Positions 52,188-60,277 of a DNA stretch of 64,000 nt are shown in pieces (positions within the stretch are counted from its first letter, which is position 1; each line of letters opens with the position of its first letter). This stretch comes from Gracilibacillus timonensis. GTDB taxonomy: Bacteria > Bacillota > Bacilli > Bacillales > Amphibacillaceae. The notes under the pieces are model-generated. The model was not told the origin of the DNA. It was given only the letters and a program-made list of their open reading frames with translations, and searched no databases. The stretch spans positions 434,001 through 498,000 of the forward strand of contig NZ_FLKH01000011.1 of the NCBI RefSeq assembly GCF_900086715.1, written 5' to 3'. A program made the translations under genes and the position numbers.

Positions 52188-52946
52188 TCATCGAAACAAA
52201 TGATAAAACAACCGCCCCCTATCCTCAAAAAACTGTTTCATCACTGTATAGTGACTCGTCTCTTCCAGCGCTTTCTCCTGTAGCCCGTCCTCTGATAGTT
52301 CAAGAATCCTGACATGAGGATAGGCCATTAACATGGGAGAATGGGTAGCAATCACAAATTGAGAGCCCTGGTGCACCAGCTCATCCAGCCGGCTTAACAG
52401 TGATAATTGCCGCAGTGGGGACAGAGCAGCTTCGGGCTCATCAAGGACATACAAGCCATTACCGCGAAATCGTTCATTAAAGGCGGCGAAGAACGATTCA
52501 CCGTGCGATTGTTGGTGCAAGGAAGTACCTCCAAACGAGTCGACTACTCTGCCCCCGCCTGATGGATCTTGATCAATATCTTCCACATACGTGGCTACAT
52601 TATAGAAGCTTTCCGCCCGTAAAAAGAAATGGTCTTTCGGACGATAGGGTCCCTTGGCGATGCGCAAGTACGCATCCAAATTGGTGTGGGAATCATAGCT
52701 GGAGAAGTTAAAATTTTTCGACCCGCCTTCTGGATTGAAGCCTAGTGACACAGCAATTCCCTCTAACAATGTCGATTTTCCCATACCGTTTTCTCCGATA
52801 ATCATCGTGACATTCGGATGGAAAACGATATCCTGAAAATGTTGTATGACAGGCAGGGTGAAAGGGAACACTTCGAAAGACTCGATAAGCTCCCTTTTCA
52901 ACTGCATAAATTTGAGGTACTGTGTATCTGTGTTTAATTTCTTCAA
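52188..52946 (-). CDS. AAA/ABC-type ATPase (AAA_21-like, stand-alone)
   Basis: A 252-residue ATPase with Walker A GENGMGKST (about residue 51), Q-loop region, a signature-like QSHGESF (about 148), Walker B LYVLDEPEAALSP and a switch histidine in FVIATHSPMLMAYP. This is the RecF/OLD-like class of predicted ATPases with no nuclease domain attached. Stand-alone members in Bacillus are of unknown role. It follows a DUF4870 gene on the same strand after 12 bases. Confidence 0.85.
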   Translation of the reverse strand: MKKLNTDTQYLKFMQLKRELIESFEVFPFTLPVIQHFQDIVFHPNVTMIIGENGMGKSTLLEGIAVSLGFNPEGGSKNFNFSSYDSHTNLDAYLRIAKGPYRPKDHFFLRAESFYNVATYVEDIDQDPSGGGRVVDSFGGTSLHQQSHGESFFAAFNERFRGNGLYVLDEPEAALSPLRQLSLLSRLDELVHQGSQFVIATHSPMLMAYPHVRILELSEDGLQEKALEETSHYTVMKQFFEDRGRLFYHLFR

Positions 52947-52958
52947 TTTGATTTCTCC

Positions 52959-53288
52959 TTACTTAGCACTAAGGATTTTAACGCCTTGTACGATATTCCA
53001 GATAAAATAGAAAACACTGACTAAGAAGCAGACAAATCCTGCAACCATCATTGTAATAATGAAAGCAGTTCCCTGATCATATTGAATAAATTGAGTGAAT
53101 CCAACGGCACTCACCACAAAAAAAGCGAGAATGACAGTCAGTACGGGGATAATATGCGACCAAAACGCTTTTTGGGCATGTCGTTTGCTTTCTTCATCAC
53201 CAACAATCCAGACCACAATCGGTAAGATGATCGGCGCAAAGAAGATGCTGAAATAACAAAGCGCTGACAATATTTTATTCGTTTCCAC
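52959..53288 (-). CDS. DUF4870 membrane protein
   Basis: A 109-residue protein with three membrane helices (LCYFSIFFAPIILPIVVWIVG, HIIPVLTVILAFFVVSAVGF, IITMMVAGFVCFLVSVFYFIW) and the HAQKAFWSHI motif between helices 1 and 2 that marks DUF4870. GTG 53288 is chosen since AGGAGG lies eight bases upstream; an ATG at 53318 is inside the upstream gene and lacks one. Function unknown. Confidence 0.82.
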   Translation of the reverse strand: METNKILSALCYFSIFFAPIILPIVVWIVGDEESKRHAQKAFWSHIIPVLTVILAFFVVSAVGFTQFIQYDQGTAFIITMMVAGFVCFLVSVFYFIWNIVQGVKILSAK

Positions 53289-53307
53289 TCCAAACACCTC
53301 CTTCAGG

Positions 53308-54399
53308 TTAATAAACAAAGAACCAGTTAATAATCGATAAGCAAATCGAAATAAAAAGAATACTGCCTACCACAGCAAGATGTCGCTTGCGTTGCAGAAC
53401 AACGATTGCGATATATTCTCTTACCATGGCATTAGGCCAATAGTAAAAGGCTGTTTTGGCACCAATGCCTTGACTGTTCAGTCCTGCCTTACGGGCATAA
53501 ATACCAGCACGAAACAGATGAAAATTATTGGTGGTAAAAATGCTGCGATAATCTCCGTCTGGTTTGCGATCATCCAGGATTTTTTTAGAGAAAACCATGT
53601 TCTCATAAGTATTAACGGATTGATTTTCTTGGATCGTATCCTCGGCAGGAATCCCTTGCTGAATGGCGTACTCCTGCATCGCCTCTGCTTCCGGCCGTTC
53701 CTCGTCCGGTCCCTGTCCACCAGAAAGGATAATTTTAGGCGGGGCAGTGACCTTTTTCTGTTTCTGATAAAAGGCGACTGCCTTATTGATCCGATTGGCT
53801 AGGAGCGGAGGGACCTTGTTATTAATCAATCCGCTACCTAGTACGATCACAAAATTTTGATCTCTTTTGGGCCGGTTAAATTGATACAATGTATATGCAG
53901 TTAAGAAGTTGAACATGTGCAAAAAGAAATACATCGTGATCAGCCCCGCCCCTCCAAATAATGGCTGCAGGTTGTTGGATACCAATTGGGACAGATCCAA
54001 CATTCTTACCACCAAGAGAAACAACATGCCAAGCCCCAGTAACAGCGTGAGCGAATTGGCTAGTTTTCTTCCTTCCCTGCGCATTAAGGTTCTTGCATTG
54101 AGAAACAACCCAACAATCAGGACAACGAAGGCAAATGGAATAAGAATAAGTATGGCTACAATAGGGAATATAATCCAAGCACTCCATTGTGTCGTATCTG
54201 TTTGAAAGGTATACATCAGACAAGTAACCAAAAAAGCGAGAATAAAGCTATTAAATAAAAATCCATTAATAATTTTTCGCGGGTCTCGTAGATAAGAAAT
54301 CAAAAAGATTACAAATAAGCTCAAGGTTAAAAGGGCGATCCAAAGCAATAGATAGTCACCTCTAAACAAATAGGATATGTACAACCTGCATTGTATCAT
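53308..54399 (-). CDS. YdcF/SanA-like DUF218 membrane protein
   Basis: Up to 363 residues. Four or five helices occupy the first 170 residues, then the DUF218 domain: FVIVLGSGLINNKVPPLLANRINKAVAFYQKQ, KIILSGGQGPDEERPEAEAM, TIQENQSVNTYENMVFSKKIL, TNNFHLFRAGIYARKAGL. One more helix ends the protein. These proteins have been linked to envelope integrity. ATG 54399 overlaps a -10-like TACAAT, so TTG 54348 with AGAGGTG eight bases upstream may be the true start. Confidence 0.8.
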   Translation of the reverse strand: MIQCRLYISYLFRGDYLLLWIALLTLSLFVIFLISYLRDPRKIINGFLFNSFILAFLVTCLMYTFQTDTTQWSAWIIFPIVAILILIPFAFVVLIVGLFLNARTLMRREGRKLANSLTLLLGLGMLFLLVVRMLDLSQLVSNNLQPLFGGAGLITMYFFLHMFNFLTAYTLYQFNRPKRDQNFVIVLGSGLINNKVPPLLANRINKAVAFYQKQKKVTAPPKIILSGGQGPDEERPEAEAMQEYAIQQGIPAEDTIQENQSVNTYENMVFSKKILDDRKPDGDYRSIFTTNNFHLFRAGIYARKAGLNSQGIGAKTAFYYWPNAMVREYIAIVVLQRKRHLAVVGSILFISICLSIINWFFVY

Positions 54400-54435
54400 A
54401 TTTCTCTAAGAGCGCATAGGAAAGGCTTGCCGCTG

Positions 54436-54464
54436 TTGACAAGAATCAAAGAAATTTATATAAT
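54436..54464 (+). promoter_or_regulatory. Consensus sigma-A promoter of the ABC-F leader
   Basis: TTGACA (54436-54441), 17-bp spacer, TATAAT (54459-54464). Both hexamers are perfect. Transcription should start near 54471, giving a leader of about 350 bases before the ABC-F gene. Confidence 0.88.
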
Positions 54465-54500
54465 GAAGTGGAAACATACGAGAAGGAGGATTATTAAAAA

Positions 54501-54542
54501 ATGACACACGCGATGCGACTTCGTTTCCCCACTTTGAACTAA
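54501..54542 (+). CDS. Leader peptide MTHAMRLRFPTLN of the ABC-F gene
   Basis: A 13-codon ORF in the leader RNA with AAGGAGG at 54483-54489. Its last codons overlap the first arm of a hairpin whose partner controls a terminator. A ribosome stalled here by an antibiotic would change the fold and allow readthrough, as in erm- and vmlR-type regulation. Translation is predicted, not shown. Confidence 0.65.
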   Translation: MTHAMRLRFPTLN

Positions 54543-54608
54543 GTAATTGAATAGGTTCAAAGGCTCTGTTTGGATAACAGAGTGAACGGGATAAGTCTGT
54601 CCTTTTTT
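54532..54608 (+). terminator. Transcription attenuator in the ABC-F leader
   Basis: Hairpin A: CTTTGAAC (54532-54539) with GTTCAAAG (54555-54562), overlapping the leader ORF end. Terminator C: GGataACAGA (54572-54581) with TCTGTCC (54596-54602), then TTTTTT (54603-54608). Antiterminator B: CTCTGTT (54564-54570) with AACAGAG (54576-54582), extended by GTTCA (54555-54559) with TGAAC (54583-54587) when A is open. B and C exclude each other. Confidence 0.7.
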
Positions 54609-54820
54609 AATAATCTTCTTGAACAAGATATGGTACTGGAGAAGAAAGGTGGATACGTCTATCTTTCTTTATTTGTGTAGTCATCGAATGCTGCAGCATA
54701 GCTGTATGCTTATTTCGGTATGTTTGATGGATCGGATAGGCACAAAACTCCCTTCACTTGTTATTCGCAGACAGACCGTCTGTGATTTTTTGTATTTTAA
54801 AAAAAGTGGAGGTATGCAAC

Positions 54821-56296
54821 ATGGAATTATTATCCTATGAATTAAATAACGTACGAATGACGTATTTAGATAAAGATATTTTGACGATAGAAAGACTGGC
54901 AGTGCACCAGTTTGATCGGATTGGGATTGTCGGTAAGAATGGGGAAGGCAAGTCTACCTTATTAAAAATGCTGGCAGGTCAAATCGAGCCAACTTATGGG
55001 AAAGTTCATCGTCATGTGACAAGTGGTTACTTTGAACAAATAGAGGCTCCAAGCAATGATCCAGCAGATCCAGCCTTATTAGGGAAACTGGCCGTTCCGG
55101 AGTCGGACGATCGACTTAGTGGCGGTGAGCAAACGAGGAAAAAGCTGGCGCAATTGTTTAGTGATTATTATGAGGCATTATTGATCGATGAGCCAACCAC
55201 TCATTTGGATCAAGATGGAATTACCTTTTTATTAGATCAATTGCGCTATTATTATGGAGCGCTTGTCCTGATTAGTCATGATCGAGCCGTTTTGGATGAA
55301 TTGGTGACTACGATCTGGGAAGTGGACCAAGGTCAGATACGCGTATATGCCGGGAATTACAGTCAATATATCGAACAGAAGCAACAGGAAATCGAACAGC
55401 AACAGCAGGCTCGTGAACAATTTGTAAAGGAAAAACAACGATTAGAACAAGCGGCGGCAGAAAAAATGAAGAAGGCACAAAAGGTGGCTCAAGCAGGTCG
55501 CATGTCGAAAAAAGAGGCCAATGCCAAACCGGATAAATCGTTTATGACGAAATCGAAAGGGTCGAGTCAGAAGGCGATGCAAAAGGCATCCAAGGCGATC
55601 GAACAACGCATGAATCAACTGGAAGAGGTCCAAGCAGTTACCTACAAACGACCGATTGTGTTCCATCAGGCGAAGTCCTTAGAACTGCACAATAAATTTC
55701 CAATAATGGGTGAGCGCTACACCCTTGATGGCCCAGATCATGTATTGCTTGATCAAACTAGTTTTCAATTGCCACTGGGTGAGGTAATTGCTCTTACAGG
55801 GGCAAATGGCAGTGGCAAGAGCACACTGCTGCAGCAAATAGCGGCACACAACCCGGAGCTAACCATCTCTCCCAAAGCGAAGATTGGTTACTTTCGGCAA
55901 ATGAGTTATCAGTTTACTAGTGAATCTAGCCTGTTAGATTATGTAAAGGCTCGTTCCGATTTTAAAGAATCGTTCTTACGAAGTGTCTTGCATGCGATGC
56001 GGTTTGAAGGCACGGATCTGACCAAAAATGTTCAATTCTTAAGCGGTGGAGAAGCCGTTCGTCTCCAGTTAAGCTTACTGTTTTTAGGCAGATACAATAT
56101 CTTGCTTTTAGATGAACCAACCAACTTCTTGGATATCGATGCGATTGAGGCATTGGAACGTTTTATCGCTGGTTATCAAGGCACGATCTTATTAGTTTCT
56201 CATGATCAACGTTTTATCGAGCAAACCGCCGATTCTGTTTACCGAATCGAGGATCAGCAGTTAATTAGGCAGGAGGGCAAAAACAGCGTGTATTGA
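54821..56296 (+). CDS. ABC-F ribosome-protection ATPase (Vga/Msr/VmlR-like)
   Basis: A 491-residue protein with two ABC domains and no membrane part. Domain 1: Walker A GKNGEGKST, signature LSGGEQTRKKLA, Walker B ALLIDEPTTHLDQDG. The interdomain linker (about 195-290) is long, basic and glutamine-rich, the P-site tRNA-interaction element. Domain 2: Walker A GANGSGKST, LSGGEAVRLQL, LLLDEPTNFLDIDA. Antibiotic-resistance ABC-F proteins remove lincosamides, streptogramins A, pleuromutilins or macrolides from the ribosome. ATG 54821 has GTGGAGG eight bases upstream. The attenuated leader supports drug-inducible resistance rather than a housekeeping role. Confidence 0.9.
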   Translation: MELLSYELNNVRMTYLDKDILTIERLAVHQFDRIGIVGKNGEGKSTLLKMLAGQIEPTYGKVHRHVTSGYFEQIEAPSNDPADPALLGKLAVPESDDRLSGGEQTRKKLAQLFSDYYEALLIDEPTTHLDQDGITFLLDQLRYYYGALVLISHDRAVLDELVTTIWEVDQGQIRVYAGNYSQYIEQKQQEIEQQQQAREQFVKEKQRLEQAAAEKMKKAQKVAQAGRMSKKEANAKPDKSFMTKSKGSSQKAMQKASKAIEQRMNQLEEVQAVTYKRPIVFHQAKSLELHNKFPIMGERYTLDGPDHVLLDQTSFQLPLGEVIALTGANGSGKSTLLQQIAAHNPELTISPKAKIGYFRQMSYQFTSESSLLDYVKARSDFKESFLRSVLHAMRFEGTDLTKNVQFLSGGEAVRLQLSLLFLGRYNILLLDEPTNFLDIDAIEALERFIAGYQGTILLVSHDQRFIEQTADSVYRIEDQQLIRQEGKNSVY

Positions 56297-56376
56297 ATAT
56301 TAATACTCCATAAAAGCATTAGATGTTTTCTTTTTTACGCAAAAAGGGTATACTAATGTTAGAAACTGAATAAATT

Positions 56377-56410
56377 AAAAAAGACTAAAGGTGCGCTAAC
56401 ACCTTCAGTC
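56377..56410 (-). terminator. Hairpin with T-run on the minus strand
   Basis: GACTAAAGGTG (56383-56393) pairs with CACCTTCAGTC (56400-56410), one mismatch. The A6 tract before it gives a T-run on the minus strand only. No minus-strand gene is known upstream, so it may end an antisense transcript or be a decayed element. Confidence 0.5.
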
Positions 56411-56461
56411 CTACACAATAGCCTAGTTCCCTACAAGGGGGCTGGCACTGTTAAGAGTATT

Positions 56462-56507
56462 TCCACCCTATTAATGAGCCACTAACTCAAGGGTGGATTT
56501 TATTTAT
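56462..56507 (+). terminator. Terminator after the ABC-F gene
   Basis: TCCACCCT (56462-56469) pairs with AGGGTGGA (56490-56497), followed by TTTTATTTAT. Confidence 0.75.
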
Positions 56508-56627
56508 GGTTTTTATCTGACATAATCGCAACTATTAACGCTCCGAAACTAATCATTAGCTGCAATATGTGGTAGTGCTGGAGTAATAGGTTGTTTCGCT
56601 TCAGTATAAGGAGAGGGAGGTGATGGA

Positions 56628-56816
56628 ATGAATAACGTTTTAGCATTTTGTATTTTAGGGATGGGATTAACTGGTGCCGTTCTAATCTTTTCGGTTGCTC
56701 TGTTATTCAACCCTCCGATAGGAAATGTATTGATAATGGTTACTGCTGGTGCATTAGCAGCCTTCGTTATATTCGCTATTTCGGCTCTAAAGCTTCGTCG
56801 GCGATTAGATGTGTAA
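56628..56816 (+). CDS. Small two-span membrane protein
   Basis: A 62-residue protein with two hydrophobic helices (VLAFCILGMGLTGAVLIFSVALLF and VLIMVTAGALAAFVIFAISAL) and a basic end KLRRRLDV. GGGAGGTGAT precedes the ATG, so translation is likely. Not recognised; could be a small stress or export-associated peptide. Confidence 0.6.
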   Translation: MNNVLAFCILGMGLTGAVLIFSVALLFNPPIGNVLIMVTAGALAAFVIFAISALKLRRRLDV

Positions 56817-57115
56817 GCAAAGAAGAGTATTTAATGAAATGCATAAAGCTAGCATGAAGGGGGTGTTGAACATCAATTATTTGATTGTGCAACAGTCCCA
56901 TTTTATTACTCTACCGTTAACAAATGCAATTGCTGGCAGTATGGTTTGTTTTGAAAAATGATTCGGATTGAGCATGAGGGTTATAGAGTTAGAATTCGAT
57001 TTACTGATCTAGTTCTATTTCAAATAACTTTTGGACAAATGTAAATGATCCTTCAAAGGCACACTTTAGTTTTTTATTGTTAGAATAAATATAACGATGG
57101 AGAGGGTATTCATAA
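56817..57115. other. Gene-poor stretch
   Basis: AT-rich DNA with no ORF supported by a ribosome binding site. A TATAAC box at 57090-57095 may be the -10 of a promoter for the short transcript ending at 57233. Confidence 0.4.
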
Positions 57116-57193
57116 GTGATCAATAATCAGGTATCCATAATGCCTCACCATAATAAGTTGAAAATGAAAATATTAAATGTTAAGTATCAATAA
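57116..57193 (+). CDS. Possible 25-residue peptide gene upstream of the radical SAM gene
   Basis: GTG start with GGAGAGGG (57099-57106) nine bases upstream. It encodes a His/Lys-rich peptide beginning MINNQVSIMPHHNK and ending LNVKYQ. The stop codon touches a Rho-independent terminator. There is no cysteine, so it does not look like a classical substrate for a sulfatase-maturase relative. It might be a regulatory peptide, a modified-peptide precursor, or chance. Confidence 0.3.
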   Translation: MINNQVSIMPHHNKLKMKILNVKYQ

Positions 57194-57233
57194 GTGTTAT
57201 TCCCCGAAATTATGGAGGATAGCACTTTTTTAT
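57192..57233 (+). terminator. Orphan terminator before the radical SAM gene
   Basis: AAGTGTTATTCC and GGATAGCACTT (right arm about 57217-57227) pair with G-U allowances, followed by TTTTTT. It ends a short transcript that contains no recognised gene. Confidence 0.7.
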
Positions 57234-57370
57234 CGTCTCAAACGAATATCATTCTTCATGGTTAGCTCCATACAGAAGCTGTAAGTGAACAATATATGAA
57301 TTAATACCCAATGTTATTGAAGGCGCTATCTTAATTGGGATACAATAATAGGGAGAGGAGGAATGTCGAA

Positions 57371-58630
57371 ATGGTAGAGATTGAAACGCCTGTCATCAAC
57401 AGGAAGCAACCAATGATTTCCGGTGTGATGTGGAAGACGGTGTCAGAGGCTTGTAATCTTGCTTGTGATTATTGCTATTATAGTCGTTGTGGCGGCAGAG
57501 CAGGGCATATCGAACGAATTAAGGACGAGGTGTTAGAAAAGTTTATCAAGGAATATATGGCAGCATCTAATGGTGTCGTCAGCTTTGCCTGGCAAGGCGG
57601 AGAACCACTGCTTGCAGGGTTGCCTTTTTTTGAAAAGGTTGTGGCATTGCAGGCTAAGCATGCTCCCAAACGGACAATGATCAGTAACAGTATTCAGACC
57701 AATGGAACCATGATTAATGAGAAATGGGCGGCGTTTTTCAAGAAATATAACTTTTTGGTCGGGGTAAGTATCGATGGCCCGGAGGAAATCAATGACCAAC
57801 GTCGCGTAACCAGTACCGGTAAAGGTAGCTATCAGGCGATTATGAAGGGGATCCAACATTTACGAGATTACGAAGTGGATTTTAATGTATTGACCGTTAT
57901 TCATGAAAATAATGTCCACCATGCCAAGGCATTAATGGATTTTTATCAACGGGAACAGTTTGACTTTGTCCAATTTATTCCGTGCATGGACTTTCAATCA
58001 CAGCATGTGGATCAGCCCGGTGTATTTCACATAACGCCGAAGGAATATGGCGACTTTTTATGTGAATCATTTCACTATTGGTACAATGACGGCGATCCGA
58101 AGCTATCGATTCGCTTCTTTGATAACATCTTAGCGGTATTACTGCATCAGCAGGCCGAACTGTGTGTGCACCAAGAAATGTGTCCTAAGATGCTGGTATT
58201 GGAACAAAATGGGGATGCATATCCCTGTGATTTTTTTATTCACGAAGATTATCGTTTAGGCAACGTGGGACAAGATACCTTGTCGGAAATAGCCCACCAT
58301 GAAAAATGGGATGACTTTCTTGCCATGAAACCCAATCTCCCTGATCAATGCAAACAGTGTGAATTTCTCTCCTTGTGTCATGGCGGATGTCCAAGAAACC
58401 GAGTAAGCGATCAGACGACGACCGGCGTTGATTATTTTTGTGAAAGCTATCAGCAGGTCTATCGTTATGCCAACGAAAAAATAACAAAGGTTGCCCAGAA
58501 AATCAGGAAGACGAATATTAATCACTATTATCGGTCAGGAGAACCCTTGCCAGGGCGAAATGAGTTATGCCTCTGCGGCAGTAATAAGAAATTCAAGAAA
58601 TGTTGTGAGCCTTTATTAGATAGAGTTTAG
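57371..58630 (+). CDS. Radical SAM/SPASM enzyme, anSME-like, with SEC-C tail
   Basis: A 419-residue enzyme. The [4Fe-4S] motif CNLACDYC (C28, C32, C35) opens the radical SAM barrel; QGGEPLLAG and SIQTNGTMI follow. The SPASM region (about 255-365: CVHQEMCPKM, YPCDFFIHED, CKQCEFLSLCHGGCPRN) binds two more clusters, as in anaerobic sulfatase-maturating enzymes that make formylglycine. Residues ~401-415 (GRNELCLCGSNKKFKKCC) are a SEC-C zinc motif. No sulfatase is nearby, so the substrate protein is unknown. ATG 57371 follows AGGAGG; the frame is open from 57335. Confidence 0.88.
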   Translation: MVEIETPVINRKQPMISGVMWKTVSEACNLACDYCYYSRCGGRAGHIERIKDEVLEKFIKEYMAASNGVVSFAWQGGEPLLAGLPFFEKVVALQAKHAPKRTMISNSIQTNGTMINEKWAAFFKKYNFLVGVSIDGPEEINDQRRVTSTGKGSYQAIMKGIQHLRDYEVDFNVLTVIHENNVHHAKALMDFYQREQFDFVQFIPCMDFQSQHVDQPGVFHITPKEYGDFLCESFHYWYNDGDPKLSIRFFDNILAVLLHQQAELCVHQEMCPKMLVLEQNGDAYPCDFFIHEDYRLGNVGQDTLSEIAHHEKWDDFLAMKPNLPDQCKQCEFLSLCHGGCPRNRVSDQTTTGVDYFCESYQQVYRYANEKITKVAQKIRKTNINHYYRSGEPLPGRNELCLCGSNKKFKKCCEPLLDRV

Positions 58631-58740
58631 TCTTTTTAGCGGATAGCGGGATGGGAACTGCTTTATCATTTGGACTCGTTAGTGAAAAGAGATAGTCGTA
58701 TTATAATCAACAAATAAAATAAAATATAGAAAGTAATGTA

Positions 58741-58767
58741 TTGTAAAAATTAGAATTTATTTTACAA
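58741..58767. promoter_or_regulatory. Inverted repeat before a small membrane gene
   Basis: TTGTAAAA (58741-58748) and TTTTACAA (58760-58767) form a palindrome with a 11-bp centre; a TGTACAAATT follows. It could be an operator. Regulator unknown. Confidence 0.35.
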
Positions 58768-58848
58768 TAGTGTACAAATTATTGATAATTTAGGAACAAG
58801 AAAGAGAAAGAGTATCTTGTCGACGTAAAAAGGAAGGAGTGTAACGAG

Positions 58849-59184
58849 ATTAATAAAACAACGATCAGCTCTACATTATTGATACTAGGTTATATTATCT
58901 TAATACTAGTTTATTGGACTATTTATACAGATATAGGAGAAATAAATGAAGATGGGAATCCTGAAGGTTTTTTGTTTCGATTTGGTATAGAACTCAAAGA
59001 CGCTGTTTTTGCAGGCACTTTCCTTTATGCTGTCGTAATTTTTTTGAGTCGAAAAAAATTTTTTAGTGTTAACATGATTTTTGCCATAGTGGGCTTAATC
59101 ATTTTACTATTGCCAGCCCTATTAATGGAAATTTTAGAGTTTCTTGATCTTATAAGAGAATTAAGAGGAGATGTATATACATAA
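58849..59184 (+). CDS. Small membrane protein with probable non-ATG start
   Basis: A protein of about 101-111 residues with three hydrophobic segments (LLILGYIILILVYWTIY, DAVFAGTFLYAVVIFL, NMIFAIVGLIILLLPALLMEIL). The only start with a good ribosome site is ATT 58849 (AAGGAG at 58834-58839, nine bases), giving an N-terminus INKTTISSTLL; TTG 58879 has none. ATT starts are rare (infC), so the assignment is tentative. Family not recognised. Confidence 0.5.
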   Translation: MNKTTISSTLLILGYIILILVYWTIYTDIGEINEDGNPEGFLFRFGIELKDAVFAGTFLYAVVIFLSRKKFFSVNMIFAIVGLIILLLPALLMEILEFLDLIRELRGDVYT

Positions 59185-59501
59185 GAGTACCGAACCCAAG
59201 TTGTGCAGCCGTTCTTGAAAATCCATGCGATCTGTTTCGAGGAGATAGGTGAATCCCTGATCAATTGTAAGATAAACTTGTAAGGAACAATAGGCGAGGA
59301 ATTTGGATGAAAGTTGAAGAGTTAAAAGAGGCAAAAATGGTTGAATGAGACAAATGATAATTCACAAATTTGGTTCGATTATTTAAATATCGTCTTACTG
59401 GTTAAGGACACGTGTAGATCTGTAATAGGCGATACCAATAATGGCAACACCTATTTAGTATTAACTGTTATCTGCTATATCCATTGATAAAATGTCTTTT
59501 T
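59185..59501. other. Gene-poor stretch between membrane gene and Doc toxin
   Basis: No complete gene. A short frame after ATG 59307 (MKVEELKEAKMVE, then stop) resembles a decayed coding sequence but cannot be assigned. No terminator is obvious. Confidence 0.4.
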
Positions 59502-59918
59502 TCATTCTGTTAACAAGGGCTTAATATAATCTTCCAGTTCATTTACAAGGTAATGAATGCAATCATTTTCCTTAAATTTATCATCTTCTGCAAGATAAAC
59601 AGTGTAATCTTCCGCTTCATCATTGGTCATGGTGAATTCATAACCATTCACATTAAGGAAGGTTTCAAAAACCGTCAGAGCAGTTCGTTTGTTATCATTA
59701 TGGAAGATATGTCCACCCCTTGCTATTGAATGATAATAACAACAAGCTTTTTCTTCTATCGATGGGTACTGTTCTTCCCCAAACAATTCTATTTTCGGTC
59801 TTTCTAGCATGGCTTCAAATTTATCGGGGAACTTGATTCCCGCTTGCTCCATATCATCATACATTTCCATAATGGTATAGTGAATAACTGATATTTCTTC
59901 TCCTGTTAGGTACATCAT
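59502..59918 (-). CDS. doc: Doc-type (death-on-curing, Fic fold) toxin
   Basis: A 138-residue Doc protein. The Fic/Doc loop reads HIFHNDNKR (residues 70-78), the HxFx(N/D)xNKR form used by Doc to phosphorylate elongation factor EF-Tu. EEKACCYYHSIARGG precedes it as in other Doc proteins. It follows, after 19 bases, a gene for an AbrB-type protein that should be its antitoxin. Length is slightly above Doc of phage P1 (126). Confidence 0.87.
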   Translation of the reverse strand: MMYLTGEEISVIHYTIMEMYDDMEQAGIKFPDKFEAMLERPKIELFGEEQYPSIEEKACCYYHSIARGGHIFHNDNKRTALTVFETFLNVNGYEFTMTNDEAEDYTVYLAEDDKFKENDCIHYLVNELEDYIKPLLTE

Positions 59919-59937
59919 TCCCCCTCAAAACCACCTT

Positions 59938-60210
59938 TTATCTATCTTTTAAGTTACGAAGTGCTTTATCATATTTTGAAATTGCTCGATTCATTGCTCC
60001 TAATACCTCTGGACGAATACCGTCAGGAAGACGATTTCTTTTTTTTATGATTAATCCATCCTTTTCTTCATCATATATAACCTCAACTTCATCGCCTTTA
60101 TTCATTTTTAATTTCATAGCTAAATCTTTCGGAATATTTACTGACAAACTATTCCCAACTTGACTAACACGTCTTGTATAATGTTTTTCTCCCAACATTT
60201 CCACGCTCAT
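59938..60210 (-). CDS. AbrB/MazE-type antitoxin partner of Doc
   Basis: A 90-residue protein with an N-terminal SpoVT/AbrB swapped-hairpin domain (RRVSQVGNSLSVNIPKDLAMKLKMNKGDEVEVIYDE) and a basic C-terminal tail (about 58-90) that would bind and inhibit the toxin. Classical Doc partners (Phd) are YefM-fold, so this is an alternative antitoxin class. The start is preceded by AAGGAG. A 24-bp palindrome lies 68 bp upstream. Confidence 0.82.
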   Translation of the reverse strand: MSVEMLGEKHYTRRVSQVGNSLSVNIPKDLAMKLKMNKGDEVEVIYDEEKDGLIIKKRNRLPDGIRPEVLGAMNRAISKYDKALRNLKDR

Positions 60211-60277
60211 TTCCTCATAATCTCCTTTCCATAGTATTGACAGAAAGGGGGGGATTATACTTTTACAGTCAATATAA

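Noticed and set aside
57371-58630. Classical RiPP maturase with cysteine-rich precursor
   Set aside because: The enzyme resembles sulfatase maturases, and the only small ORF upstream has no cysteine; no transporter or peptidase is adjacent.
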